Below, piece by piece: positions 37,615-52,700 of a stretch of 64,000 bases of DNA. The stretch spans positions 26,777,401 to 26,841,400 of the forward strand of contig OY727097.1 in NCBI GenBank assembly GCA_963402885.1. The letters run 5' to 3'. Source of the stretch: Antedon bifida (Eukaryota; Echinodermata; Crinoidea; Comatulida; Antedonidae). A program made the position numbers and the translations under genes. Numbering within the stretch: the first letter of the stretch is position 1; each line of letters begins with the position of its first letter. The notes beneath the pieces were generated by a model that had not been told where the DNA came from, did no database searches, and saw only the letters and a list, made by a program, of their open reading frames with translations.

Positions 37615-40600
37615 CTACCAATCAGCGAAAGGGTCACTTGTATCCGATACACCTCCGATACTATAACAAATAAATAACAATTTTAAAAATATTAATATTT
37701 CTGAAACAGTATGAGGGATGAGAGTAAAAAAAGGTTTTCTCAACCAAGACTCGAACTTCTGTTACATATGCAGGTACCCAACCATTGGACCACTGGCATA
37801 GGCACATCCAGATGGGGGCCCATCCAGCCTTCACCCACCCCTCACTCCCTAAATTGGGATGCAACAAATAGAGGATAAGCTAAGTTTCAGTTCCTCATTT
37901 TAAATTTTTTAGGCACTCAAATAATTTATTCTTATTGCCTCATCCTTCAGATGGGACATAAAGCTAATGTTACATACATTGTGTTTTGTACTGAAGAGGT
38001 CAGCCAACAGTATTAAAACCTCAAAGTTTATAATATAACCTTGAGGTTTTAATACTTCAAATAGGAATATGACCATGAAGAAGTAATTATTAAAAAATTA
38101 AATTAAGTAGCGGGAAATTATCAATAAAATCAAAATGAACGGACAACAGACTTTTACAAAGGGTGTGTTTTCCTGGATGGGGATTGGGTTGTACTGTCTA
38201 TTACTTTGATGTTTTTCCCATGATACTACATGAGTAATACACCACCAGTAGTTACTCTAGACAATTAAAACAGACAATGCCCTATTCAAAAGATCGTTTC
38301 CTCAATTATCAAACACTTGTCGATCTATTAATAGGTCATTACTACGTCTTACATTAATGCTGAAAGGACTTCAAAATAATATTATTGCTATAATAGTACT
38401 TCACAATTGAGTTTATGAAAAGTATTTTCATGTTGCTTTCCCACGCAGTTTTTTTTAAAGCTTTAATTTGACAATTTACACATTTTTTTTCACCACTCAT
38501 TGGAAAAATGTAGTGATATTATCAGTAAGTGGTCACAACAAGTTTAACACAATTCTATTTTGAGAATTGAGAGGGCGTGGTACAATCCTCTTCGACCGTA
38601 CACTTCAATCATGTCGCCATTAAAAACATTAATTAAGACACGTTTGTAATCTTAATCTATTTTATCACTAAGAATTAACTTCTGACAATATTTACATCAT
38701 TTTAAATCTGTAGTTTCCCCTTTAAGTTCTGACTATTAATAGTTCATTATAAGTTGCGCTAAATTCTTAATAGGACTTTCATATTTAATGTAATCGACAT
38801 TAATGTTTCATGAAACCTAAGAAAAGCACTATTATTATTAATGAAGCTGATATTAAAAATTGACTATCTAGAACAACATTTTGTTGTCCCAGTTTTCAGC
38901 CAATGTATCCAATCGTTCATAAAAGCCTATAACAGAAGCATACTTCCCTTAAATACAAGACACTTGTGTGTCAACTCACAGCACTAAGATGACTTTTGAT
39001 ATTATAGACGTTCTACCCTAATTTCCTTTGAACCTACACTTGTCTAGGTTCTATACTGTGTAATATTAGTAAAAAGATAATAGTTTGGCACATATGGCGA
39101 CGTATAATACTTTACTCTCGCAAAAATCGAAACATGGCCTGGTGGACTAACAAAAAATACTTGGGGCAAGTCCGGAATGTGTTTCATATGGCATTTCGCA
39201 AGACAAAATTTGAAATGAGGAATGGTTGACTAACATAAAAAAGACATGTGGCAAGTCTAGAATTTGTTTTGTTTGTTAATTAAATCTCTCTGAATGCAGG
39301 TATATTAACTGATTGAATTGTATTGTACTTGGAATTAAAAAAAATAATAAATATATAACTAAATAGTTAATCTCACTGGAACCCAGAAATGAGAATTGGC
39401 AACCAAGTATGTTAACAACCAATCTACAATACCTAACAATTTCTATATTTCAACTGAACCAGAATCGTTTAAAATATGCCATTCTACTTGACGATAAATA
39501 ATCTTTAAACTCTGTCTACACTATCAAACTTGATGTGATGTGCCCATATGGACATGATGATGTCATATCACTACCATATTTAAGCATGTCACTACCATAT
39601 GTGGGTACATCACACTTTTGACAGAACTTAAGAAATCATAACAGGAAATTAAAAAATAAATGAATCAAATCATGCGGCAAACGATTAGGCGTACTCGTTT
39701 GGGTTGAAACAAATGACTAGATAAAAGATGAACTGTAATGTAGAGAAACAATTACAAGGAAGCTGTTAAAAGTTATAATTAATTAATTATGTACTGCTGG
39801 TAATTAATATCCAACATCCTCAAAAACCAATTAACAGATGAGAAAAATAAAGTCTACAAAATTATATGTCTTATGTAAAGTTAATAAGTATTATTGTTTG
39901 GGCATCAGAAAAATCCTAGTAATGTGGCCGAGAAAAGACTCAAACAAATGACCATGGGATTAGACACAGCCAAGTAATAAAATAGGCTAAGAGAAAATAG
40001 CTTACCTCTTGACATCAGCAACCTCAACATAATCAGGACTGTCTAAATCAAATGTTCCAAGCTTTTGAAGTGATGTTTTATTCTTAACAAAGTAAATAAA
40101 TTAAAGTAGCAAATGTTAGTGAAGATTAATGATATTGTAAAAGATGGACATTTTTCTTTACCTTTTACTGGTACAAGTTGATGATATTTGTTCTACTTTA
40201 TTAGCCATTTTAGGCACAAACATCATTTTTCCAACCCTCCTTTTTATTTACTGGTTTTAAAAAAATAAAATTTTTTGAAGGACGTCCTCTACTCTTTAAA
40301 CAATATTTGGATTTGCTTTTACTTGCAACAAACAACAACAATACCTGCTTGCTGTCTTGTTTTTCTTGTACCATCTTCATATACTTCTGCATTATTGGAT
40401 CTATTTTACCATCATCTTCATTCCCTTCTTTTACATCACTCTCTCTTCCATCTAATCTATCCTTCTTCTTATCAGTATCAACTTCTCTGCTTTGTTCTCC
40501 AGCTTTCTGTGATGCATAAGAAATTGGATACATCTATAAATCTCTGTCTACACTATCTAACTAGTTTGACACTTTAAAAAGTGTGATGTGCCCAAATATG

Positions 40601-43600
40601 GTATTGAAATGCCCAAATATGATAGTGATATGACATCATTATGTCCATATATGGGCACATTACATTGTTTTGTCACATAAAGTTGAAAGTGTAGACAAGG
40701 AAAATATTTCATAATCATATGTATTTGGTTTTGTTTTCCTCTTTGACAAGGTGCTTTTTAGGGAGCTCTGTGACCAAGCCCTCTTATCATACCTCTTGTT
40801 TCTCAAGCTCTTCAAGCATTTTCTTCTCTCGTTCCCTTGCTTCTTGTTCTTTTTTCTGTCGCTCTTGCATTCTTTGTATCCGTCGTTCCTCCCATTCTTT
40901 TTCTTCTTGTTTTCTTTTCTCTTCATCTTTTGCAAGTTGTTCAGCTAATACAAAAAAAAAAGCATATTGTTAGTTATAACACAATAAATGTTAGTGTTGG
41001 TTTTTAACATGAACAAAGATGAAATAGGGTAGTGATATGCCAAAATGTGGTATTCATATGCCCAAATATGGTAGTGGTATGTCATCATGTCCATATATAG
41101 GCACATCACACTTTTGTTGCCAAATAAACTTTGATAGCAAGCTCTTCTGTAGTTACATTTCTTCCATGAGGAATCCAAAGAGATGGACTGATCAAAAGAA
41201 GGCGTTTTCCAAGCCCCATCCAGAGATGGTACACTGACTTCAGCTACTGGTTGGTGATCCGTAGGTTTCTTCCAGGCACCATCCAGAGATGGCATAGTGA
41301 TATCTGATGATTGACCAATTAAGTTGCTAGTTCCATCCAACAGAGGAATAGTGCCATTTGCAGCAGTTTCTGGATTCGTCAAAGGTCTATCCAGAGATGG
41401 CATGGTGACTTCTGTTGCAGAATGATGATCAGAAGATTTTTTCCAAGCTCCATCCAGAGATGATGGATGTAATGCTATTGACAACAAAAATAAAATATGC
41501 AATTAAGACTATTATCAATATAATAGAACTTCGATAAGAACTATAAACCGTAGGTCCAGTGATACACATCTAGCTCATGCGCACTTTAATGAACCTAGAC
41601 CATCTTTCGAGACGAGTAGGGGGTTACCCCGGTGTACTAGTACATTACAGCCACTAATCATAACTGGGCCCTCTGGGAGACTAGTCTTTGACTGAAGAGT
41701 TTTCAGTTTTGAATATTGAAGATTTACCAAGAGTCCTGGAAATCTCTTTTAAAAACTTACCATTGATTGGATCAGAATATTCTTCAACATTAGACAGATG
41801 ACTTCCAGGATCGCTGTGTCTAGTATCTTCCCTTCTTAGAGCATTGCCATTCTGTACAAATCCAGAGGAAACTGGTCCATCAATAGTTGAAAGAATTTGA
41901 ATGTCATGAACTTGAGGAGGGTCTTGAGCAGCCCGATACATTTGAGGAAAATCTTCAGTGACCCTGCGACCTTGTGGAAAATTTGGCACGCTGTTGCCAA
42001 CTTGTAAGGGGTCTGGAGTGATCTGGTCAAGAGGTTGAGAAGTAACAGCAAGATCCACACCAGATGATGGCATTTCTGGCATCCTTTGATTCCGGTAGCT
42101 TGTACCAGTTGATGACGGATGTTGTAATGGTATGCCACTGTTTGAAGGATCAGTTCTACTGCAGAAATAAATAAACAAAAGTAACTAAAAATAGGAAATA
42201 ATTGATGATGCAATTTGATATCCTAAAATGCCATTTGAAATCCCAACATGCAATTTGACATCACAACATGCAATTTGACATCCCAACATGCAATTTGACA
42301 TCACAACATGCAATTTGACATCACAACATGCAATTTGACATCCCAACATGCAATTTGCTATCCCAACATGCAATTTGGCATCCTAACAACAACATGCACT
42401 CAAACGCTCTATCATCTACACCACTACAAGTACTCACCCAATAGGGTAGATGCCACTGTGTCCACCTGAATTCAAACGGAGATCACTAACACTGTATGTA
42501 TTAGAAGACACTGCTGGCCGTTGAGAGGTAGAAGTTACTCCAGATCTTCGCTGACGGCCTCCAAAGGTAGTCAGGTTATCATTTGATAATTCTGTGATGT
42601 TAAAGCATGATTATTTATTGGAAAAGTATAAAAACATTATCGAAGGTTATCTATATTTTAGGCACACTGGCAATTGACTTCAAAGTCACTGCCCTCCAGA
42701 AGGGTGATAATCCATGAGAGAAGAGTTGAATATGTCATGAGAAAAACATGACTTATGACATGATTTGAACCCAGGATTTCAAGGATCAGTAGCCAAGCAC
42801 CCAAACCCTCAAGCTACAACTTGACATTAACAGGAAGAACATGCAATTCCTCTATAATCTAATTAAAGCATTTAGTGGACCCTGGGGGAAAACATGGTGT
42901 TCTATACCAAAGGGCCTGTCATATCTTGCATAGTATGATAACACCTACCTAGTTCTGGTCTATGCCTTGATGTCATTGAACCTCGTGTTGGAGACAGGAT
43001 GCCACTTATAATGCGTTTTGGAGAGTTTAAGGCATTTGGATTTGTCAGCTTGTGTTGAAAGTTTTTGTACGACTGTTCTAAATTCTATATCAAATAACAA
43101 TAATATGATAAAAGTTATTAAATACAAAATGTCCATGAATGACCTTCACAGGTCAAAGTTTACAATAAAACATTGACTTCGACATACAATTATGTTTTTA
43201 CACATTTACGTTACATTTCTGGGAATAACACAACAGAAAAGTAGACATTGTCTTATGCTCTGTCTACACTATCAAACTAGTTTTAAAAAAAAGTGTAATG
43301 TGCTAAAATATGGTTTTGATATGCCCACAAATATGATAGTGATATGACATCATCATGTCCATATATGGGCACATCACATTTTTTTGTCACATAAAGTTTG
43401 ATAGTGTGGACAGAGCTTTAATGTTAAAATATGTAAAGAAAATTATGATTGAATTTCATATGTAATGAAAATTGAACATATGACTTACCTCTGCTTCCCT
43501 ATCCAACGATCGAAAGCGTTCTCTGGTGTTTTCCAGGAATGCCAATGATGTATCTGGTGTTGGACTTTGCTCCCAAGCTAAAGAGGTTTCAAATTGATCA

Positions 43601-43738
43601 AGGTGTTCTAGTATTGGTTCATGTCCAGCTGAGGCTGTTCTGATTGGTAAATATGCATCTTCATCATGAAGGCCAGAGGTCAATAAATTGGAATGTATAT
43701 TGGGGCCAGTTGATGCAATGTCATGTACAGGGACATCC
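37615..43738 (-). CDS. OFD1: OFD1 exons 17-25: low-complexity C-terminal third
   Basis: Exons: 43489-43738, 42949-43084, 42438-42591, 41761-42158, 41157-41474, 40793-40944, 40345-40506, 40006-40082, 37615-37660. Exon 17 ends LAFLENTRERFRSLDREAE (human LEFVANTKARVKELQQEAE). Exon 21 contains degenerate repeats of PSLDGAWKK, spaced 15-21 residues, six in all, which I do not recall in vertebrate OFD1. Exon 22 is a Glu/Arg/Lys helix, exon 23 holds MQKYMKMVQEKQ, and the last exon encodes IGGVSDTSDPFADW then TAG. The exon 21 donor (GTAACT after AAAT) and exon 24 acceptor were chosen by phase. Confidence 0.85.
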
Positions 43739-46700
43739 CTATTTAAAAAAAAAATAAATATTTTTTTTTTATTGTATACTATTTCAAGTTCAAGTTTATT
43801 GTTTCACACAATACAATACAATATGAACAGAAACATAAATTAATAAATACAATTGTGTGAGGAGGACGCATTAAGCCAAGACTTTAAGTTTGATCGTTGA
43901 CTTTCAATAATTGTATTTAAAAACCTGCATGTCACAACGAAGCAATCGAACCAGTGACTTTTAGCCTACAGGTTCAGAGCTTTAACCAAAAAAACACAAA
44001 TGATCTTGATAGAATACGATATACAATACTATCTATATCATCATGAAATTAAAATATTTTTTATGATTGTTATGTATTAATATTATTATAACACTATTTA
44101 ATATAATTTCAATGAAATCGCAATTCGTTTGGAAAAAAGAAACCAGTAGAAATCCTCTTTTGGGAAACCCTAGCAAGGGGACACTGTCCCATGAATCGAT
44201 CAAATGAGATGTTTTAACATTACGACCAACTTTTTATATATATATATATACATTTCCATTAAGAGCGAAACTTTGCTGGTTCCTGATGATGTTCTAATTG
44301 AGTTTGACTTACTTAAAATGGCTACTTTTATTTGGTTTTCTGTAAACTTCATTACTTAGAGCAGTTCGTGTTTCCTGTAGAGCAGCTCTAACTTCTTGTA
44401 ACTCACGATTCATCTCCTTCATTTGGAGCGTTTGCTCATCCAATTGTCTTTGAAGTTCTCGATTCCTATTAACCTGTTAAAAATAATATCAATGCCCAAG
44501 AATTCTGTCAATGAAAATAACATTCTATACCTAAATCCGGGCTTATTTTACACGGAACTCAACTAAAAGGAAATGGTTGCGCAAGAGCGGTTTACTGTAT
44601 GTTGATTTTTTTTACCTACTGACAGGAACTGGTGTAAAATCGATTACGTAGAACTAAAAGGAAATAGTTGCGCAAGAGCGGTTAATGTATGTCGATTTTC
44701 TGAACTACTGAAAGGAACTGGTGCGCAAGCACTTATGTCGACACTGGTACCAATTATAACTAGACATGGATTCTATACCACACACAGACGCAATACATTT
44801 GTATAGGAACCAGTGTTAGCGAGCGTTTAATGGCAATATCAAAATGGTCACTACAGTTCTGTGTAGACATAATCCCTGCTTAACTCATGTTAAAAATTTT
44901 TTTTATCACAGCAAGCTTTTCAGTACCACGCAAGTTGATAATTTATATTGTTTAAAGGTTTGTATGGCAAATAAACACCATGTGTTTCTGAAAAAGGAAA
45001 TAACATCAAGTTGAGAATGACTCTGTTGTTACGCCTCACTAGTCTTTACCTCCTTTTATGGAAACACATGTTGTACTGTAAACTTTACTTTACTATTGTT
45101 AAGTCACCTTTCATATTATTCAGAGTAAGGATGCATACCAACTGCTAAATGCAAGATCTAAAGGGTGGATGGATACAAAACACAGAAACGAAATTCTTAA
45201 AACAGCTCAATAAGCCCATTATAAACTAAACAAAGCAGAAACTTTAAATAATCTTTAACAAGCCCTATGTAATAACTTATTTTATAGCTCTCTGATAGGC
45301 CAAATTTATAAAACTACCCTATTTATTTTTAATATGATTTTCTATAACATTATAAATACATAGAGAAAGATGATGTTGTGTTAATATAAAATAATAATGT
45401 CTGTATAATTGCCTAAAGCCATGGGTGCAATTTTGCTGGGCAGAGTTGAGGGAGACACACCTTCAACTTCAGGCTTTCCACCTAGCTTAATTTTGACATA
45501 GTATCCATTCAAGAAATATTGAGATAACATACCTGAAAATAATGTTTTTTCCACCCGTCCACCCTAAACGTTTTGTAACCCACCCCTAGATTTATTTAGC
45601 TACATTACTACTTATTTAAACAGATAACAAACTCAACACACTGGTTGGAGCTACCTGGAGCCTGCCTAAAACCCTGTCTACATTATCAAATTAGTTTGAC
45701 AAAAAAGTGTGATATGCCCAAATATGGTAGTGATATACCAAAATATAGTCGTGTCCAAATATGGACACACATTGTTTCGTCACATAAAGTTTAATAGTGT
45801 AGACAGAGCTTTATATGAATTTTACCTAGAAAGAAAATAAACATCTTAAGCTCTGTGTCTACACTATCAAACTAGTTTGACAAAAAAAAAGTGTGATGTG
45901 CCCAAATATGGTAGTGATATACCCAAATATGTTAGTGATATGACATCATCAATTCACACTGAGAGAAAAGGAGCATCTTACCTCAGACTGCAGTTTTGAA
46001 TTCAGCTGAGCCTCTCTGCTTTCCATAAGTGCCTTCTCCTGTTTTATTCTATCCCTAGCCCGATGCAGTTCTGCTTTCATGCTAACAACTTCATGTGAAG
46101 GTTGCGAGGCTTGCATCGATAGTAGTTGCATTCGTTCGTCTTGTCCTTTTATACAGGGTAAATAAATTGTTAAGAAAACAACATAATGCTTGATAATTGA
46201 AAGTAATTATCGCTATGGAAACTAAGAAAACAAATTAATTTCCCTTTCAATCTTCAACAAGACTTCAAAGAAAATTTTTGTTAAATAATGAAACTACAAT
46301 TATTTCACAATGCCTGTATTAAAACAATTAAATTTCTCCATTTGGCTTATTTTAAACGACCTCAGTATAAGTACCTGTAAGTATTTCTTGGTAATTAAGA
46401 ATTCGAATGGGTAAAAATTGGCCATCATAATTCTATAACCTTATGCAATGAGTTTAATCTAAAGACATTATTAAATAAAATTAATTTGTGGAAGATTTAG
46501 GAGAAAAGTTATCAAAAAATAAACTTACGAGCTAATTCTGTTTTGTAGTCATTGCTGCTTTCTGCAAGACGCCTTTAAAATTGAAAAAAAAAAGATCAGT
46601 TACCGTGAAATAATGGTCAAATTTAAAAAACTTTGTCATGTCAATAATTTTGCGTAAGTGAGTTTTCAGAATAACTTAAGCAAAATAAAAAAAACCCAGT

Positions 46701-49700
46701 AAAATATGAAGAACTGAGTAAATAAATAAAGTTTCAGTTTTTCACTTAGTAAGCACTTCTTAACTATATTTACTTAAGTAAAATGATTGATCCATGCTAG
46801 CCCTTTTTTACTTTTGCTAAGATTTCAATTTAAAAATGATTTAAATATTAAAAAACCGCATTAAGATTAAAAATGCTTACATTTTAGTGTTTTCTAATTC
46901 CCTTCTCATCACTGCATTATGTTCCTTTAATTGCTGGTAGTCTACCATATCTCGCAGTTTTTCTTGCAATAATTCATTGTTTTTATTTGAAGAAATCAAT
47001 TCATTTTTTGCGCCTTGGTAGTTGTTCTAGAAATGAATTAAAAATATTTGATAAAGTTTGTTTGTGTTTGTGATGCTGGTCAGTGGGAATATAAACTATC
47101 TACAGTAACAGTTTAGAACCATTTATTTGGGACACTCTTATTCAGTGGCCACTTTTCTGAGCAAGGGTTACTTCTACAGTACTACTAAATATTAATATAC
47201 TTAAGCTCTGTCTACACTATCAAACTAGTTTGACAAAAAAGTGTGATATATAAATATGGTAGTGATATGATGTCATCTTATCACATCAAGTTTAATAGTG
47301 TAGACAGAGCTTAAGGTCATCCTAACCCCCTATTAAGGGGCACTTAGTTGGATCCTAATTAGGGGTTCTACTACATTTACAACATATTTAGATTTATTGG
47401 AGTGATAAAATAAATAATTTTCAGACCTGTATTTCTTCAATTCTTTGCTGTTTGTCTTTCAACTGCTGTTTAATTTCTTTGTTCATCTCGCTCTCTTCAT
47501 TTAATTTTCTCGCCTCGTCTACAAATAAAATTAAAATATTGTCTTCTTATGTAAACATTAAGGCCAATTTACACAGATGATGAAGCTTGTTACATGTAGA
47601 ATCTATATCTATCCTGAACGGACACCGTCCATTCCATTTGCATTATGTGTAAATGGTCATAAGGAATAACATAGATTTTATATTTTTATTACCATTACTG
47701 CTCGTCTATGTAAATTGACCTTTTAGGGTGTGAAATAAAGTGTTGAATTACAGTATGTTTGGCATTGTAATTTTCAACATTTAGGTGGAAGGGGGCATAG
47801 ACCCACCTATGGTAATAACAGACTAGTCTTACCTCGTACATGTCTCTCGCGTCTCTCTACATCTTCAAGTCGATCCATGTACTCTTTCCTCTTTTTTAAA
47901 TCATATCTGAAATGATTTGATTTATAATATAAAAGCTCTATAAATAATAATAAGGTATTTCTTATTTTGTAAATTTACATTATACTATATAAATTATATT
48001 AGTATAATGTCAACTTACAAAATACTGGAGATACTTATTATTATTTATAAAGCTCTTATATAGTGTACAAAAATATGTAAATTTACAGTGTTATAACTGT
48101 AACCACTATGACGCATATTTAACACGACAGATTTTGTAAGGATGAGAGGACCTTAAAGAGGAAGAAGGGAGTTCGATCCAGAAGCAACAAAGAAAAAGTG
48201 AAACAAGGATGCCGAAGATTGATGTATTTTGACCGATCCATTTACTGTATTTTTGCCATTCTTTATTGAGCTACTTTAATATGTGTACAGTTGTTACAAC
48301 ACACACATTTCTCACACATTTAAGTAGAAAGTGTTATATAAACATTGACACATTAAAGTACAAATAATTTGGAAAACCAAGCTTACTGGGTTAATTGTTC
48401 TTTTAAACGTTGTTTGTATGTTTCTTCTATGTTATGTACTGCCGTTTCCCGTAACTTTAAATTCTCCTCAACTGCAATTCGTTTGTCTTCTTCCAACTTG
48501 GCAGCTCTGCATAATAAAAGAAATAAGTTACGAAAACAAAAGTTACATTTACCAAAGCAAACTGAAACCGTTTTTCAACAAATAGTTTTTTTAAAAGTTT
48601 ATTTTGTAACCTTTTATTGATCTCTGACTCTCTTCTGACCTCTGCTTCCTTTGACCTTAACATCTGAAGTTCTTCAAGTAAGCTTTGTCTTTGTGAATGC
48701 ATTTCTTTCTGAACAATCTAAACATCAAAACGATTTAACGATTTGTAATCAATTTTCGAGGCAGTATGGTATATAAAGTACATACCACCAATTAAGTCTA
48801 TATGGCCTTATTACGTTGAAACACTGGTTTTCGTTTCACCGAAGTTAACCAACTTTGGGCCTTTTAGAGCTTCAATGGGAATAGCGGATGCTGTATATGG
48901 AGCAGGGGCATTTGAAATCAGCACTTCTGACTCATATGGCAGTCACTGCATGAGAGAAGCCATTGATCAATGATAGCACCAATCAAGGAAGCGTTCCACT
49001 GAACTAGAAAACCACAGGACCACAAAAAAGTGTCCCTTTAATATTGGTTGGGTGCAGTGTTAAGACATATATACACTACAGTATTGTTTCTCATTTGTTT
49101 TACAGGAAAGTGTCGCCCTGAACTATAGTATCAAAGAGTAGAGAACCTCTAAAGGGGATCTTTAGGACCTTTAATGCAATGCTAAGACATTTACAGTATT
49201 GTTTCTCATTTGTTTTACAGGAAAGTGTCGCCCTGAACTATAGTATCAAAGAGTAGAGAACCTCTAAAGGGGATCATTAGGACCTTTAATGCAATGCTAA
49301 GACATTTACAGTATTCTGGTTCTCATTCGTTTTAAAGGAAGTTTCTACTTAATAGAATTCTCTTCCTGAATAGAATTCTCTTCCTGAATAGAATTCTCTT
49401 CCTGAATAGGGGTCTCCTGATGGAGGGGTTACACTGTAATGAATCTTATACCTGCTGTTGCTGCTGAAGTCTTTCTGTTGCATTGCGTTCTCTTTCTTCT
49501 AGTGCTTTGCATTTCATCTCGTACAACTGTTCAAGCTACAAAGAAACCACTTTTTACTATTAATAATAATAATGGTAGTATATATATATATATATATAAA
49601 TCCAAAGGCAAATTACTGAAAAAAATGACAATGCTGTGGGTATCAGTGGCTGGATCTCAATGGAGATACAAATAAAAAAAAAGCGAAAAGCTAAATCAAA

Positions 49701-52700
49701 ACGATAAAGTAAACAGCCAGAAAAGTTAGCAGAGCTTTCGGGCAACACTAGCCCTTCATCAGTGCAAGTGAGGATATATATATACAATGTTTCTAAACCG
49801 CTTTACACACAAAAATCATCCATAAAAAATCCTAAGTAAACAAACAAAAAGAAGATAAACAGGGGAACCATATTCACTTGAGTGAAAAGGCATCTGTCTA
49901 TTAATCATATTTGGTTGAAATTTAGTGCAGGACAAAAGTATATTAATTAGGGGTGGGGCACGATAGGGGCGGCACGCTCTCTTATTTGACAGCTAAAATC
50001 AAAACTACTTTTTTATCAAGAATAATATTATAGCCTATTAGCTCTCCAGTAGCGTATCCAGGATTTTCCCAGGGCCTAAATATTGTGAAAAGAAGTGCTG
50101 AGCTTAATTTTATGTCCCATCTTTTGCATTAAAATTTGCAAAATGCAGGGGGCCCGGGCCGGCTGTCCGCAAACCTCCTGGATCCACCCCCTCCCCTCTG
50201 TTTATTTCTTTCTGGTATCAGTCATAAAAAGACAATTGGGATCTTACTTCTTTTCTTGATGAATCTAGCTTCACTCTAAACTTCTCACGTTCTTCCATTT
50301 CAATGTTACGACATTCATTTTCCTTGAATCTTGTAATCTGAAAATTTACAATATCTGATTATTGATTATTAATAATATTGTATTTATTGATTGATATTAT
50401 TACATTATGGCGTATATCTGTAATTGATCATAAAACAAATTCAGATTTTAAAAAAATCTTGTAATCTGAAAATTTGCAATAATTATTGATATTATTATTA
50501 CATTATGGTTTATATCTGTGTTTGATTATAAAACAAATTCAGATTTAAAAAAAATTAATTTTTTATTTTGTACTTTGATATTACTTGTAGAAAGGCTTTT
50601 TTTTTTTAGAAATATACAACATTTTTACAAATCCCTGCATTTTAGCTGACCTCAAGGTTAAGTTGTTCCTTTGACCTTGTTTCAATTTCTCGTTGGAATG
50701 ACAGCATCTTCTCAGTGATGACATTTGACCCTTGGAAATCTTCTCCCTGGGCTCGGCTTCGGAACTCTCTGTCAACATCTTCAAGTTTATCAACTGAAAA
50801 AAAATAATTTTATTCAACATTTAGTTTGCTTACCTAATGAAGAATGAGAAAAAGGTCAGCTTGTACACCTTTGCACTCTGACCCTCCAGAGTGGCTATTG
50901 GCTGTTTACATTGTGTCAATTATATCAACACATGTATATAGATATTGTACAGTAAATCCATAAAAGGTAATAACATGTCCATATTTAGTTGGCTTACCTA
51001 ATGAAGAATGTGAAGAAAGGTCAGCTTGTACACCTTTGCACTCTGACCCTCCAGAGTGGCTATTGGCTATTTCACATAATAGTTCCCAAAGAAAACCTGT
51101 GCAGTAAACAAAGCCACATTGAATAACAATAACTATAATAATAATAATTAATGAATGATTATGGTATTCCATTTTGCATTGCTTTTTATATTTGTTAATG
51201 AATTTTACTATTTTGAAATAACATTAAAAAACGAACCTTTTGAATGGTAAGTTGGCTGTGATGAGGCCTGAAACAAAATAATAACAAATAGTTTTTAACT
51301 TTTAACGCATTACCCTACAGTATGTATGGGACACACAATTTTTTTTATCATATTGGTAAACAAATGTAAAATATTACTTACTATATTTCTGTACAATTTA
51401 GAATCTGGATTTATTTTAAGTAACTGAAGAAGATCTTTAGTGGTAAAAAGCTGTAAAAAAAGCATAAGTTATGTATACACTATTTATGTAATTTCACAAT
51501 TCAATTGAAGTAAGTTTGCATTTTTAAAAGTATTAAATTAACAAATTCCAACAACGCACACCTTGTCAGAAGCGGCACCACTCTCAGGCAAGAACACTGC
51601 TAATGAATATTCATATTGGCACCTTCGAAGGTGATCAGCAACAAGACTGTTAGATGCCCGATGAAGAAGTGAATTTTCTTCTTGAAGAGGCACTGTAGAT
51701 TTAGAGAAATCTTGATTGAGGGCCGAGTTCCTGAGCTCAACTACTAACTTGCTTCTCAGTTGTGACTGAAAATGAAAGTTATTAAATGTTAAAATTGAAA
51801 TGGAAGTCAAAGTAGCTAACTGCTCTAAGCTAATATACGGAAACCAAGAGTAGATGGTAACCACTTGTGTCACTTTTGTGAGTTAAAGTTAGTCATATTA
51901 GGGTCTAGGTCTAATAAATTTATTAGTATAAGAACCGGCACAAAGTTCTGATTGAATTTTTATGGTCATCTGACGAGAGGACCAATTAAAATGATTTCGA
52001 TCCAAGTCGTCCCTAAACCGTCTCGGCCAAAGTCAAGTCGGCCCCAAATCAACTCGGCCCCAAGTCAACTCGGCCTCAAGTCAACTCGGTATCAAGTCAA
52101 CTCGGCTTCACGTCAACTCGGCCAAAAAATAATCGGTCAACTCGGCCCTGTTAAAGTATGGAACGGAAAAAGTGCAAAGAAAGGGGATTGATATTTCTTC
52201 ACATTTTTTTACCTATGAATAATTCTGACTTTTAATGAATATTAATATTTAGACAATAATACATTTAACAAAAAAAAATAAGAATGATTTCACCAACTTT
52301 CCTTTATTTACGTTTAATAAAATTTCAAATTGCACAAATTGTTCAAATTGCGCCTAACAAACAATTGATAAGCATTCATGCTATTATTAATGATTACAAT
52401 GAACATTTGGATAATAAATAGGCCCAATAATGATGATGCACGTACGTCGGCGCGTATGTTCGTTCGTGCGTCAAAATTCAATAAACATGTCCGATATGCG
52501 AGGACATTTATTAGGTGTAATAGGATTGTTTGGTTGAATCATTGAGGTATAAAATAATGGTAACTCCATGGTTGAATCACGCGTAGAAATTTTCAGTGTA
52601 TGCATTTGATTAGGCGACAACATCTGAAACCAATTCGTAGCTGCGCCTCCCTAGCTCTGCGCCTTTGGCAGCTATTTCGATATCTAAAACTGCTACGTAT

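Noticed and set aside
40275-40948. Plus-strand Leu/Ser/Phe-rich frames
   Set aside because: Antisense shadows of the Glu/Lys-rich OFD1 exons 22 and 23.
42215-42390. Possible CRISPR-like array (20-bp repeats)
   Set aside because: Repeats are head-to-tail without spacers, in an animal gene intron; an ordinary minisatellite.
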